From assembly GCA_963556255.1 (NCBI GenBank), contig OY744616.1, positions 6,229,956 to 6,293,955 on the forward strand: a stretch of DNA of 64,000 nucleotides, given 5' to 3'. Shown piece by piece: positions 1 to 11,700 of the stretch (its first letter is position 1; each line of letters begins with the position of its first letter). The DNA comes from Allolobophora icterica. Lineage: Eukaryota > Annelida > Clitellata > Crassiclitellata > Lumbricidae. The notes beneath the pieces were generated by a model, which did no database searches, had not been told where the DNA came from, and worked only from the letters and a program-made list of their open reading frames with translations. The translations under genes were made by a program, and so were the position numbers.

Positions 1-120
1 AATCACCTACGGACCGATAACCCATCACTTGCGGACCGGTAACCAATCACTTGTGGACTGGTACCGAGCAGTGGACCACAGTTTGAGTAGCACTGTTCTA
101 GCCAACAAGGAACCACTTAC

Positions 121-2245
121 ATTATGCAATGTGAAGAGATTTGGGGCGATTACGATTGCAAGAGCATTTCGGTCCATCAGGTTGTCCTTTTCCTCGGACG
201 TTCGATGGAGCAAATCGAGCAGATGGCGCAACAGCGTCACGTTCTCCGGTGGAAGTAACAGCATCAGCAGCTGCAGCATCTTAGTTCTATCAGATACCGA
301 ACTTATCCCTAAAACATACAATTCATTTTGCACTTTGTTTATTAATTAATTTATTTCCCATTACTTATTTACTGCATATTACTTACTTGTTTTTCTTACT
401 TATTTCCTGCATTTATTACTTGCACAAGTCCAGCAAATCTAAATCAAAAGTGCAAGATGATTGTTTGTAAATAACTAGTTCAATACCTTTGTCTGGAGTC
501 CACTCGATAGGTTCAGATCTGCAACCGTTAGATTCCAGACCCAATAGACTACCGTAGTACACAAATCTTGAATTGATCAGTCCTAGTTTATGTATTTCAT
601 TTTTTATCAACTTTTTATGAAATCTGATATCAGTAACAGAGGGCTAGGACTGCGTTAGCCCTACAACTAGTCGCATCCTGGTTTCACCCTTTGATATTTT
701 TGTCCTCAACAACAGATGAAATCTTACCGGAGATAAGATAATAAGCTTTGATGTGCCTTTCCGTGAGAAGAGACTCCGGCAGTAGGCGTAAGAACAACTT
801 CAGAACACAAGCGACATCGTGCGGGCTGAAATGGCTGGCATTCAACTGCGCCTCGATGTCGTTTCCGCGGTTGAGAATCTCGCGAAGTTCCTTCTGTTTT
901 GCGGCCGATCCGCTCTTGCGGAACAGCCCCACCCGCTTCTGACCTGAAATACAAAATCTAATCCAATCAAAAACCTTCTTAGGCTGTTACCTAAAAATAA
1001 AACACTTCCTAATCTTAATCCATACACTATCTGTTGACGTACTGATGTTTTTTCCTGGATACTCTCAACTTAGCGCTTGCGATTCAGCAGGAAGCTGTGA
1101 AGGAAACAATGAACAATGATAAGGAAGACAAATAGGACTGATAGCACTCAGGTTAAATAAGTGGAGTTGTGCGATCAACACCAACAGGATTCGAGGAATG
1201 AGAGTTGATGCCTTCCTATGCATTTAAAAGCAGTGCGACAGAAGTTACTAATTTACTAAATTAACTAACTAATCATTCCGCAGCTGCTTCACTGCACGTC
1301 GTAGATCAGTTGGAAGTCATGCTTGACACCTTTCAGAAGTTCTTAAATGCCACTATATAAATCTCTCAATACAAACAAGTTTTACAAGAAATCAACTTAC
1401 AATCAGTCGTATTGAGGTACCGAATCAGTGGATAAATTCTCTTCACAATCTCTTCTGTTAGCGGAACTCCAAAAACTGCACTACTTCCTGCAGAAAGAAC
1501 GAGAAAAAAACTGCTAGACAGCAGAGCAAATCTAGAAAAATATCACAAGATTATCATCTTTACTTAATCTTACTTTACCTGGAGACTTCTGCATTTCAGT
1601 CTCTTCGGTCCCAGGTCATGCACCCTTTGATCGGCTGCCCATGGACTCCTGCAGCCCCTCGTATGCATACTGATGCAGCTCAGTCCAGAAGCTTTGCTTA
1701 TGCCGCTCACAAGCTGGAATCACTTTTCTCAAGAGCTGCAGCTCGAGCTCCTCAGTTTGTCCCTTTCAGTTTCGAAAGAGCCTGAAGTCTGTATTATTCT
1801 ACGGTAATTTCACTGGTTTGGGTCCGGAGCGCAACTGAAGAGTTTTTTTCTTGAAGTGGCGCATTATAAAATGTTAGGTTACAATTACAATTACATGTTA
1901 AGTGCCTTGTGCCTTGAAAGACACTTAACAAGCACCAGAAACGTATAAACATACAAAGTAATTAAGAACAAAAATCCCTCACTGTATACCCTTAGGGCTT
2001 TTCTTCTTTTGAAACCGGAACTTCTTGCCCTGGTTAGTCTGAGGTGGTGTCTTTGATTTCTCACCCAACAGCGACGAGTCACCGAGCAGTTCTGCAACGT
2101 TTGTCTTTTCCGGATGGTCTCCAAGATTAGCAGCAAAGTGCAAGTGAATCAGACTCACAAAGTGATCAGGATTCGAGTTCTTAATACGACTCAGCAGTCG
2201 ATGGTTTCTCAGCGCACCTTCGGTCCGTCTACTTAAAGCATTCAT
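121..2245 (-). CDS. ARHGAP19: ARHGAP19-like Rho GTPase-activating protein (partial, 3' end outside window)
   Basis: Four exons on the minus strand join in phase: 2245-1990, 1487-1401, 943-728 and 308-121, giving 249 codons before the gene leaves the window after a GTAAGT donor at 120. Exon 1 (residues 1-85) carries NPDHFV and a basic Lys/Arg tail. Exon 2 (87-114) reads FGVPLTEEIVKRIYPLIRYL. Exon 3 (116-186) begins the RhoGAP domain with GLFRKSG; R123 is the expected arginine finger that stimulates GTP hydrolysis on Rho. Exon 4 (188-249) has the helix LLRHLLDLL and NALAIVIAPNLF. The order of an NPD-FV motif, a basic stretch, FG-PLTEE and then RhoGAP matches my knowledge of ARHGAP19, a regulator of RhoA in cytokinesis. 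The ATG at 2243-2245 directly follows an acceptor-like ATTACAG, so a 5' UTR exon probably lies upstream. RhoGAP is certain; the ARHGAP19 assignment is likely. Confidence 0.85.
1600..1895 (+). mobile_element. Degenerate L2/CR1-like LINE 3' end in ARHGAP19 intron 1
   Basis: A frameshifted reading gives a reverse-transcriptase C-terminal pattern (RSFAYAAHKL, then SWNHFSQEL), followed by a short GC-rich 3' region and a TTACAATTAC tail. Related 3' ends occur at 13850, 41820, 49398 and 56240. It lies inside the intron between the first two coding exons. Confidence 0.5.
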
Positions 2246-2368
2246 CTGTAATCATGCAGAAATGCATTAAAGTAACATACAGTTGTGCCGGCATATTCGG
2301 TATACTCACTTCAGATAATTATGTAGGCAAATACCTGGTTATTTTATATTTAAAAAACAAAAACACCT

Positions 2369-2439
2369 TTAACACTTTAATGACAAGCTGCACTGTTTCC
2401 CAGTCGCTTTTAGTACAATCTTGTCATCAAGAGTGTTAA
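2369..2439. mobile_element. 71-bp palindromic element flanked by TTAA
   Basis: The ends TTAACACTTTAATGACAAG and CTTGTCATCAAGAGTGTTAA are imperfect inverted repeats, with TTAA at both limits. Similar copies lie at 22366, 22958 and 38654. The TTAA limits recall piggyBac target duplications, but no transposase is visible. Confidence 0.55.
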
Positions 2440-4031
2440 ACTATGTGTCTATAAAATGTCTTCATATATTTTCACAAGATAAATTAACAGAGATAATTCG
2501 AAACTTGTCTCATTCTGGGCAGCCTCTTGTCCTGTAATAAGCAATAATGTGGCCGTATATGATCTACTATCCGTTTTGCCAATCATTTAAGTCACAAATA
2601 ACTTTTGTTAATACCCCTCGGTCGAGACCAAAGTTCTGTAATAAAGACTGTGTATGCTTGGTTTCGGCTTATTAAGCAAGTGAAAACTTATTTTAGTTGA
2701 TAGTTTACTTTTGATGTCAACACTGAAACAAAACTAAAGATAGGGCCTAAAACGCATGCATTTCGTGTGTATTTTCTATTTAGTAAGCACATGAAAAAGT
2801 ATTTTAGTTCAAATTATTCTGCTCGATGATTTTAATACTAAAACAAAAAGTGGATGTAGCGTATGGATTTTTTATGTGTAGCCACATATGTAATCGTGGT
2901 CATAAACTCCAAATTTCTATAGTGCCACTTCGCTAAGCGCAGGGCACCATCTTACTCACAAGCGCTGTCAGATTGTCCAACTTCACAAATGACTCTATTA
3001 TAGTGCGTTTTACTTACTTACTCGGCTGCAATAACTAAAACTTGGACAACTGTTGATCCTGCGTACAATCCTCCCCTGATACACCCAACTTGCGACATGG
3101 AATTATTAAACTATCCTTCGTTATTCGAGATTAAAAACATCAAAATCAACGCCTGAATCTCTGCGTCCTGACCTAATAGTTTAAACGAGGTAAAGCGCCG
3201 AAGATCATTAATATGTATTTAGTTCAAGTATACGAAGCTGATTGGACAAATAGTTTCTAGTTCGCACGGTTATCTGCAGAATCCTCGCATCTTGACCTAT
3301 GAATAATCGCATCGCTGATTGACCTCAATGACCTGACACTCTTTAAAACTACGGGGTGGGAGATCGGATCCATTGAAACAGGGCGGCCGCCATGCGGTCA
3401 CTAAAGAAAACATTTCACTAAAGGACTCAAGGCGCTGAAGTTCCTTTGAAGGCATGTTATAACATTCTTGTTAGAATACGCTAGCCAGAATATTTTGTCG
3501 AAATCTTTTGTAGTTTAAGGTAGGCTACGCTTGTAACCTGTCTAGGTATGTAAGTAGGCTAATTATAATTTTAACGGTTTCTTTTACCTAAAGTAATGCG
3601 CCTGTAGGCTAACGCATTGTCCATTACCCAGACGCAAACCGCTTCTAACAATGGGAGAGTTTACCTTTCCCGTTACCAGTGAGCAGACGGGCCTGCTTGG
3701 CAAAGGGTTAATTGGCCCTCTCATAGTTGACCGTGTTGGTTACGACTGTACAACTACCTCCATTGACCGATAGGCCTAGGCCTACAACTATTGTCGTTGG
3801 GTCTTCAATGTAGGCCTATAATTGACAAAGCGTAAACGTACAGGTAAGGTCCACTCCGTCCATTACCAAGACGCGAGCCGCTTCTAACAGTGGCCCAGGG
3901 TTAATTGGCCTTGTGTGGATTAAGGGAGTTGGATCAAAGCATTCCACGCGGTGTTAAAACGTTTCTTACTTCATGCTGTTGATTAAAACAAGTAGCACCT
4001 CTTATTGGGCGTTTGCATATTTAGAATATTT
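2440..4031. other. Intergenic stretch upstream of ARHGAP19-like gene
   Basis: I see no exon with family support here. The 5' UTR and promoter of the minus-strand RhoGAP gene should lie in this stretch but are not marked by a clear motif. A block at 3621-3722 (containing ATTACCCAGACGC and GGGTTAATTGGCC) recurs diverged at 3860-3915, so part of the region is an old direct repeat. Confidence 0.4.
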
Positions 4032-4039
4032 GTGTATTG

Positions 4040-4812
4040 CAGTCTTGTTGTCCTCGAGACCAAGGTCTTGGTCTCGAGTGCACTCGAGTTCGTTTTTAAA
4101 AGTCTTGGTCTTGGTCTTGAGGTTCAAGGTCTTGGTCTTGGTCTTGAGGTTCAAGGTCTTGGTCTTGGTCTTGAGGTTCAAAGTCTTGGTCTTGGTTTTG
4201 CAAGACCAAGACCAAGACTTTTGTCAATATGAAAAGTCACTAATTTTAACAAACGGCAAGAATTAAAAAATTTATCCAACAATTACTCGTACAGTTATTG
4301 CTTTAGTATTTACACGGTGTGAATGAGGCTTCACTGTTGTTTTGGACAATTATTTTGACTTCCGGTTATTTACCATGGAAAGATTTCAAAACAGACTCAT
4401 GATTAATCTGTACATTTACATCCGGTTCTTGAAAAGCTGCTTTGTGTGCTAGCGATTTCAGCACTAGTCTTGTAGACCGTGTTTTTCCCCACAGAAAATT
4501 CTGAGCAAATTGGTTTTTATAAAATTCAACAGGCATTTGGAATAACATTTCGCATGAAGGACTTTTGTAAATACGAATTCGGAATTCTCTGCAGTCTCCA
4601 TTTAGAGTTGGTTTGCTTGAATAAAAGAAAAAACTCATGTTTTCATTAAAATAACGAGTTGTCCGACAGGACAATTTTTAGTAAAGAATAAAAGTCTGGA
4701 TACGACTGTGATTTTTTGGGTCTTGGTCTTGGTCTTGGCCTTGAGGTTCAAGGTCTTGGTCTCGAAGTTCAAGGTCTTGGTCTTGAGGTTTAAGGTCTTG
4801 ACAACAAGACTG
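4040..4812. mobile_element. Non-autonomous hAT-like transposon with perfect 8-bp target duplication
   Basis: The element begins CAGTCTTGTTGTC and ends GACAACAAGACTG, a perfect 13-bp terminal inverted repeat. GTGTATTG flanks it at 4032-4039 and 4813-4820, the 8-bp target duplication expected of hAT elements. Subterminal regions at both ends hold repeats of GGTCTTGGTCTTGAGGTTCAA in one orientation. The interior (4260-4700) has no recognisable transposase. Confidence 0.8.
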
Positions 4813-4820
4813 GTGTATTG

Positions 4821-6552
4821 AGGGTCATAGGTATCAAATATTTAAGACACCGAAGGGAACATTCGGGCAGAAATTCTTCAGTGCAAGAGTTGTAGAATGG
4901 TTTGGATAATAGCTCTATCACAGCTTTTAAGAAGCTAAGATATTTTGGCCATTAAACATTATAGGTTAACTTGCAGTGTTTTTAACACAGACTACATGTC
5001 TTCTGAACACTTAAAACCCTTGTAATGTTATGTTAAATTTAGTAACAACACAGCTTTGTGATAAAATACAGAAATTTAATTTTCCAAATTTTAATCAGTA
5101 AATCTAAAACACGGAGTATTGTGAAAACAAAATATACTGAAGTCAAATGTTTGTAATCGATTTAACTTCTTTATTTATTGAATTAACATAGCGCACTAAC
5201 TAATACCAAAGCATCAATCGACGGAGTTAAGCAATCGTGAATTACGGACATGGTCAAGGTCCTTACACAGCAACAATTTTGGCAAACTGCACAATGTGAT
5301 ACATTGTTAGAAGTGTTACAATGAAAGCTAAAATAGTAAAACAATTGAAACAAAAGTGAATGTTAAAAAATTCTGCAACTGATTTTAAATAAATTCTGAA
5401 GTTTTTGTTTCGTACAAACACATTTTGAATGGCCAACAAAAAATGTTATCAGAACGTCTTGTTCTTCTGTTCACCCCGTCAGGGAAAGGAGAGTATTGGT
5501 ACATATTAGAAATCCTTAAAATGCTACAGGATAAATTACAAAGGCAACCGATAACAATAAGATAATAGCACAACAAAAGAAAAACCTATTAACGAGATTA
5601 CATACGTCGTAACAACACTAACAGTGAGGCTGTAATCTGCTTTTGCATGAATAAACGTGGAAAGGTCGCCTATCCTACTGGTACAGGCTCTAGAGAACTA
5701 TGCGGTCGAGTTAAACAAATGGTGTTCATGAATATTCATGAAGATTAAGCAGGTCAAAGCACTAGTCTTGTGAGATCAGGTCATTGCTTCTGGACATGGC
5801 ACAGCGCTTTGCAGTAACGCATTCTTAAAACATTAAACAACTACCAACACCAACACAACATTAAAATCATATACTAGCAGGCGTGCATGTCCTCAAAGAT
5901 ATCTGGCAAGATAACAGAAAATGCTCACAATAAACATAGTTTCTCATTCAGTTTTGAGTCTAATTTATCGTAAGCACCATTACCATAGTAAAATTCTGTA
6001 ATGCGACCACGCAGCTCATTCTAAATTACAGCACATCCTTGAAAACTGAAAGTTACGGTAGTAAAATTAGAATAACAAGCGTATCAATTGGAATCGTAAA
6101 CTGTTATTGTTGATTAGTGTGTAATGTTCCAAATTTCACCATTTCAGAACTAAAAGTAACAATTTCCAATTTAAAAAGAAACACTTGGAAAATCTGGATA
6201 GAAAAAAGATAGACCAAGTTCGAAATACAAACTGCTAACAGTCGAGCAACATCTAACCATCCACGATACAACACTAATCTAAAACCAATTAACAAAGAAA
6301 ATACTTAATTACTAAGCTTTTCCAAAATAAGCAGACAAATCAAACAAAAGCACCACCGCTTATCAGGCAAATATTCCGACGGTGATTCGGCATTAAATGT
6401 ACTTGGGTTAGAAAAGCATGATTTTTCGGATGGCGTCGGGTATGGCGAGAATTATTCAACAATCGTGTAACGTTTAGAACGTGTGTGCATTATTGCCAAA
6501 GCAGTATTTCAGGCAGGACGTAATGTCTGGTAGGAAGCAGAACTACTGTTGT
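4821..6552. other. Putative 3' UTR of KY-like gene and intergenic DNA
   Basis: On the minus strand, two overlapping AATAAA signals (TTTATT on the plus strand at 5170-5175 and 5174-5179) lie about 1.4 kb after the KY-like stop codon at 6553 and could end its transcript. A diverged SINE piece (cAAGGTCC and TACACAG motifs) sits at about 5205-5280. No other coding sequence was seen. Confidence 0.4.
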
Positions 6553-8059
6553 CTACATGGAATACTCCAGGAGGGTGCTGTAACTTGTGGCAGCCGTGTT
6601 GAAGTTGGCACAGACGGATGCCTTTCTCTCTTTGCCCCAGTGTTTCTCCATGAAAACCTTTCCAGAGAAAGTAAGAAAACAGTTGAAATTAGACAAAAGC
6701 CAGAGAAAACAACAGTTAAATACGAAAAACAAAAACACCTTAAATAAAAACCTATCAAGAATCTATTATTTAAAATGTGTAAGAAAGCACCTAGGGCAAA
6801 TGGAGTTGCCGCAGATGCAGCCGATATCACGGCCAACTACTTATAAGTCAACAAGTTCCCAAGATGTCTGCTTGTGAGAATTCTCTGTTAATACTCATGA
6901 AAGGTTAATGATTTTATTGTCATATCCGGATGTCCCACACAGTCACATTTATAGGGTCGACAGCTGGCCCACTTTGTAACACTGGTGGCCATTTTGGTGC
7001 CCAACGTGGGCCCAACAAATGCAGCTGTCAGAGTTTTGAAGAGTTGCTATATATAAGCCCACTAGTAGTAAAGAGCACCTTACCTTACATGGCTCTACCT
7101 TACCCATGCACCCTGTTCTCAGCAAAAGCTGTAATTAATTAATTAATTAATAATCGTCTACTTACCATACCTTGTGCAACTACCACATGAGGTACTGAAA
7201 AAGCACTACAGATATATTCCGACACAAGCTACCTAACCAGCTATGTTGCTCTCCGCATTCTGTCTTACCTCGCCCTCCCATCTTCCTGGAGTCTTCTGCT
7301 CCAGTTGGGTCCATTCACTGCCAATTATGATGGCCACGTTGACTGCTTTCGGCACTTCCATTGAGAAGTAGATGTGCTGGTAGGACGATGCACTTCCTTG
7401 TGAAGGTCTGTTCGCCTGAAGATGACCTAAGCACAAAAACCTTTGTGTAAACCTCTTCGTATTAAACACAATAACTGATCTCTGCCTTGAAATTGGTTGT
7501 TAGTAGTTGGGTAAACCACAACAGCAGGACGTAATGTCCCTTGGTTTCACTTTCACTTTTGGCTGCCTCTCCAGACATGGCAACGATCGCAGTGCTTTAA
7601 TGAATGCTTCAATCAAATCAGTTAAAACGGCTGAATATCGTAATCTCGAGATGTCTACAGCACCCAAAAATGTGAAGTCGTGGGAACCAGCTTATGTCTC
7701 GTGAATAATGAATGGATGCATTAGTAGATCCATGGATGGAATGAACAAATGTATAAACAAAAGAATAAATGAATCGACGGATGCATGAACGAATGCCTAA
7801 CTGAATGGAATGAATTAATGCACAAACACATGAATGAATGATTGAATGAATGAATGGCTCAAAGACTGGAAGGAAGAATGGGAAGTACAGAAACCATACC
7901 TTCTAGTGGTTCATGAAGGTAGCATCCCTCCTTCCAAGGTCCAAACTGCTTTGGGAAGGGGTTCATGTTCGTCAGCGTACCACGACAGTCGATCAGATAG
8001 TTAAAAACACCGGGAAGCGAGTCGACGGTCGATCCTTGTGGAGCAGCAAACACTTGGAA
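6553..8059 (-). other. KY-like gene, C-terminal exons 15-17
   Basis: Exon 15 (8059-7900) reads [15 protein letters not shown] and [15 protein letters not shown]. Exon 16 (7426-7269) reads [18 protein letters not shown] and PGRWEGE. Exon 17 (6657-6553) reads [19 protein letters not shown] and LLEYSM before TAG at 6555-6553. No equivalent end follows module 1, so this is a unique C-terminal cap of the protein. Confidence 0.8.
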
Positions 8060-8714
8060 CTGTTGGAAAGAAACAGATAAAAAAAAAGAGTTGCATAGGT
8101 ATCCAGAGTATCTTAACACAATGTACTAGAGCTAGAAACGTATAAAGTGCCTTGTAATGGAGAAAAAAGTAGTACTACCATTATACTTTACTTTCTGTCA
8201 TCTTAATAACAATGAGTTCTAATTTATGAGAACCGGAGAAATCATTACCCTAGCATTCTTGTTTGCATCACCTTGTATATACGTATATATCTGGCTATTG
8301 TAAAGCATCCTTTAACAACTTCACAAGGGCACTAAACAAGGTGCCGATCTAACAGATCTGAATGGGTGAGATGCAAGATAACTTGAAAACGTTTCGTGAG
8401 CAACGTGGAAGCGTGGTACGTATTTTAACGGAAGACTGTTCTAGAAGGATGAACGAGTTATAATTCGTGAGAACCAAAGATATATATGACTACCTTTTAC
8501 AATGTTCTCCATCATTTTACTGACGAAGAGTGGTCTAATTATGTGACAACCAAAGACAAAGTCTACCTTGTACATTTGTACATACAAAACTCGCTATTTC
8601 TCACTAATTAGCTTTCAAACATCTGGATATCTAACTGCTTTTTACCTGGCGACTGACTATAACTGCACTTCAGATTCGCATTTCTGTGTGACTTTGCGGG
8701 CATTAAAAATGTTT

Positions 8715-8767
<53 letters not shown>

Positions 8768-11700
8768 TCCTTGTTATCTTAATAACAAAAAGTTCTAATA
8801 CGTGAGAACCAAAGATATGACTACCTTGTACATTCCTATCTCCGTAAGCTTCATGACGAACGTTACTCCGGTCTGGCTTCCCTGCTGAAGTATGTACTCA
8901 GAGCAGTCGCGGTTGGCGCCACTCGAGACAAAGGTAAGCTGGGACGTGACACGAAGGGGTTGCGACGTTCCGAACGACACCTGGAGGTCTCCTGATGCCG
9001 TCTGAATGAACGGATCCACCTGGTCGATGGTTGTCAGCCCGAGCTGAGAGTAGCTGACCTGTGGGCCGAGAAACCCGGTTGTGAGAGTGGGGAACGGTTC
9101 CACCGTCTCGGGGACCTCCTTTGCGATGACCAGATACTGGTAGACATGCTGAAGGGTGTTGCCGCCGAGTTCTGGATTGTTGGCGTAGATCTCCAAGCCA
9201 AACTCGCCTTCCGTCGGAGCCGAGACGCGGAACACGACCGTGTCGCCGATTGTTCGGTACATTACGTATGGAGCAAGCGCCTTTTCATCTTTGTCGTTGC
9301 TCTTTAGTTTGGCCATGAAGCGAAGTCTATAGAACACATCATGAAAAATTGATGTGACTCATTAAAAACTCTTGGTTACGTTACACTACATCATCGGACA
9401 AGGTAGCTGGTTGGTTAGACTGCTTGCTGTCTTTAGACACCTTTAAAACGTCGTCAACCGATGCTATATAAGCATGAGACACTGTAACCGATTGGTCAAT
9501 TCTCTCACCTTTCGTAATGTAATCGAACTCAAGTAATGGCAAGTGAACGAAAACAACAAATATAAAATGATTCACTGTAAATAACGCACTGCACAGTCTA
9601 GCAACGAACTCCCGTACTGACCTGATGTACTTCACTCGTGCTTAATCCCATCAGGACAAACTTAAGATCAGCATTCTCTAGTCAACTATTCTGATTGATT
9701 CATTTAATTGATTGATTCATTTAATTGATTGATTCATTTAATTGATTGATTCGTTTATTGGCACAAACACACATCATTTCATCAGCACCAACATATAAAA
9801 AGTGTGACATAAAATAACACATAAAATCTAACTGTAACTTAAGCCCAACATTGATGCAGGTCAACTAGTCAACCGAAAATGGTAGAATAGACCCCATAGG
9901 GACTCGGTTGGCTCATTTACAAAGCTAATACATGTAGTTAATGCAAGCATTTTTACTTTTGACATAAAGAAATTTAGAGCAAAGAATTTGTTTAAACTTA
10001 TCAAAAAACACACTGGGTCCTCATCGACAGAATTCACTACCACCAGCCTGGGTCGTTAGGGTAGCTTGAATTATTTATTTGGATTGCAAACGAACCTGAC
10101 AGTCGTGTTGAGATGGAACTTCACTTCGGCGAGACCGTTCTTTGCCACTGCGATGGAGCCGACGTTAAGTGGCACCAGATCAAACTTGGGTGCACTGTCC
10201 CCAGCGCCCCAGGTCGTGTGGACACACGGAGGGAAGGCGGGATTTCCAGAGACCTCGTCGCAGATGATCTTATACTCACAGATACCACCGTAGATTCCCT
10301 CCTTTGCCTGCACCACAACGATAAATGGGCAAATATTAACAAGGGAGCATCCATAATTAACAAGGTGAGGGATTAACTATAATTTACACAGTAAGGGTTC
10401 ATCCGTAATTTACAAGATGAGGGATTGTTCATAATTTACAAGATGACAGATCATCCATAATTTACAAGATAAGGGATAGTCCAACATAGACAAGATGAGG
10501 GATCATCCATTATTTACAAGATAAGGGATCATCCATTATTTACAAGATGAGGGATCAGCTCTTTTTGACAAGTAAAACACTAAGCATTACTAATTCAGAT
10601 ACAAAAACGCGCAGTCAATATAAACTGACCTGGTCCTCAAGGTCCTTGGCATAGATAACGAGCTGGTAGGAGGCCTTCTCTGGAGGTCGAAAGTTCACGA
10701 AGCAGACGTGACCGGCCACTTCCTGCATCCCGTACCGGTTCAGCTTGATGCCCTCGTATTCTTCGCGTCCGTCATCGTACGTCACGTTAAAAGTGAATCT
10801 CAATGATTTCACCTGAAAAAGGAACAAAATCACTTATGCAACATGATGGTAACATGCTTGCTCACAGATCATGCAGTTGCGGGTTCGATTCTGTATAACG
10901 ACCCTGGGCAAGTTGTTAGCGAGGCTTTTCTATATATTAAAACTTCAGCCTCATTGAGCAACCCCCAAATATTGACATAGAGACCTGACATTTTGCGGGA
11001 AATTTTATTTTTGTAAAAGCAACAATATTAGAGGTCGTGCAAATTTCCATTCAAAGAAATTTTGTTGGACACCCCTATTACATATGTATATGAATGGGCA
11101 TATATACATATATATGTGTGTATATATATATATATACATATATATGTATATACATACACATATATATGTATATATACATATATACATATATATCAGTTGT
11201 TCGGAAAGTTGCACAGCTGAATCATCACACAATCTGTCTATCAATGGTGCCAGCGTTAACCATGGCCTCTTCTAAACGAACTAAATGGTTCGAGGGTCAC
11301 GTACGGACATATCTGATTATTATGCTAAACAGGTTAGATTATTCATGAAGCGTCACCTTATCCGGAGGACAGTCGATTCGGATGCTGATGTCGTTGGTGC
11401 AGTGGATGATGGCGTTCGTGTGACTGAGGAGCTCCAGGCCGTCCTTGAAGAAGGTCGGCTTGACTGGAACGAGTTCCTCGAACTCTGCCAGGGTCAGAGG
11501 CTTCTCCAGCAGCTGCCAGGTCGGACTCTCCGGGAAGTGCGAGTAGATGAGCTGCGTTGGAGCCGGCATGAAGTAGTACTCATCGAGTTCATAGCGAACG
11601 TTATCCGAAGTCAGCTGTAGATGTCGGCAAACAACACAGCAATCAGTACAACAAAGGAATTCACAAAAACTTGAAATAGTACTTGCAGCGTTGCAATATT

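Noticed and set aside
4366..4674. 102-codon minus-strand frame inside the 4040-4812 element
   Set aside because: No similarity to hAT transposase motifs; probably chance, although captured host sequence cannot be excluded.
10340..10565. CRISPR-like regular repeats
   Set aside because: Head-to-tail minisatellite without unique spacers, in a eukaryotic intron.
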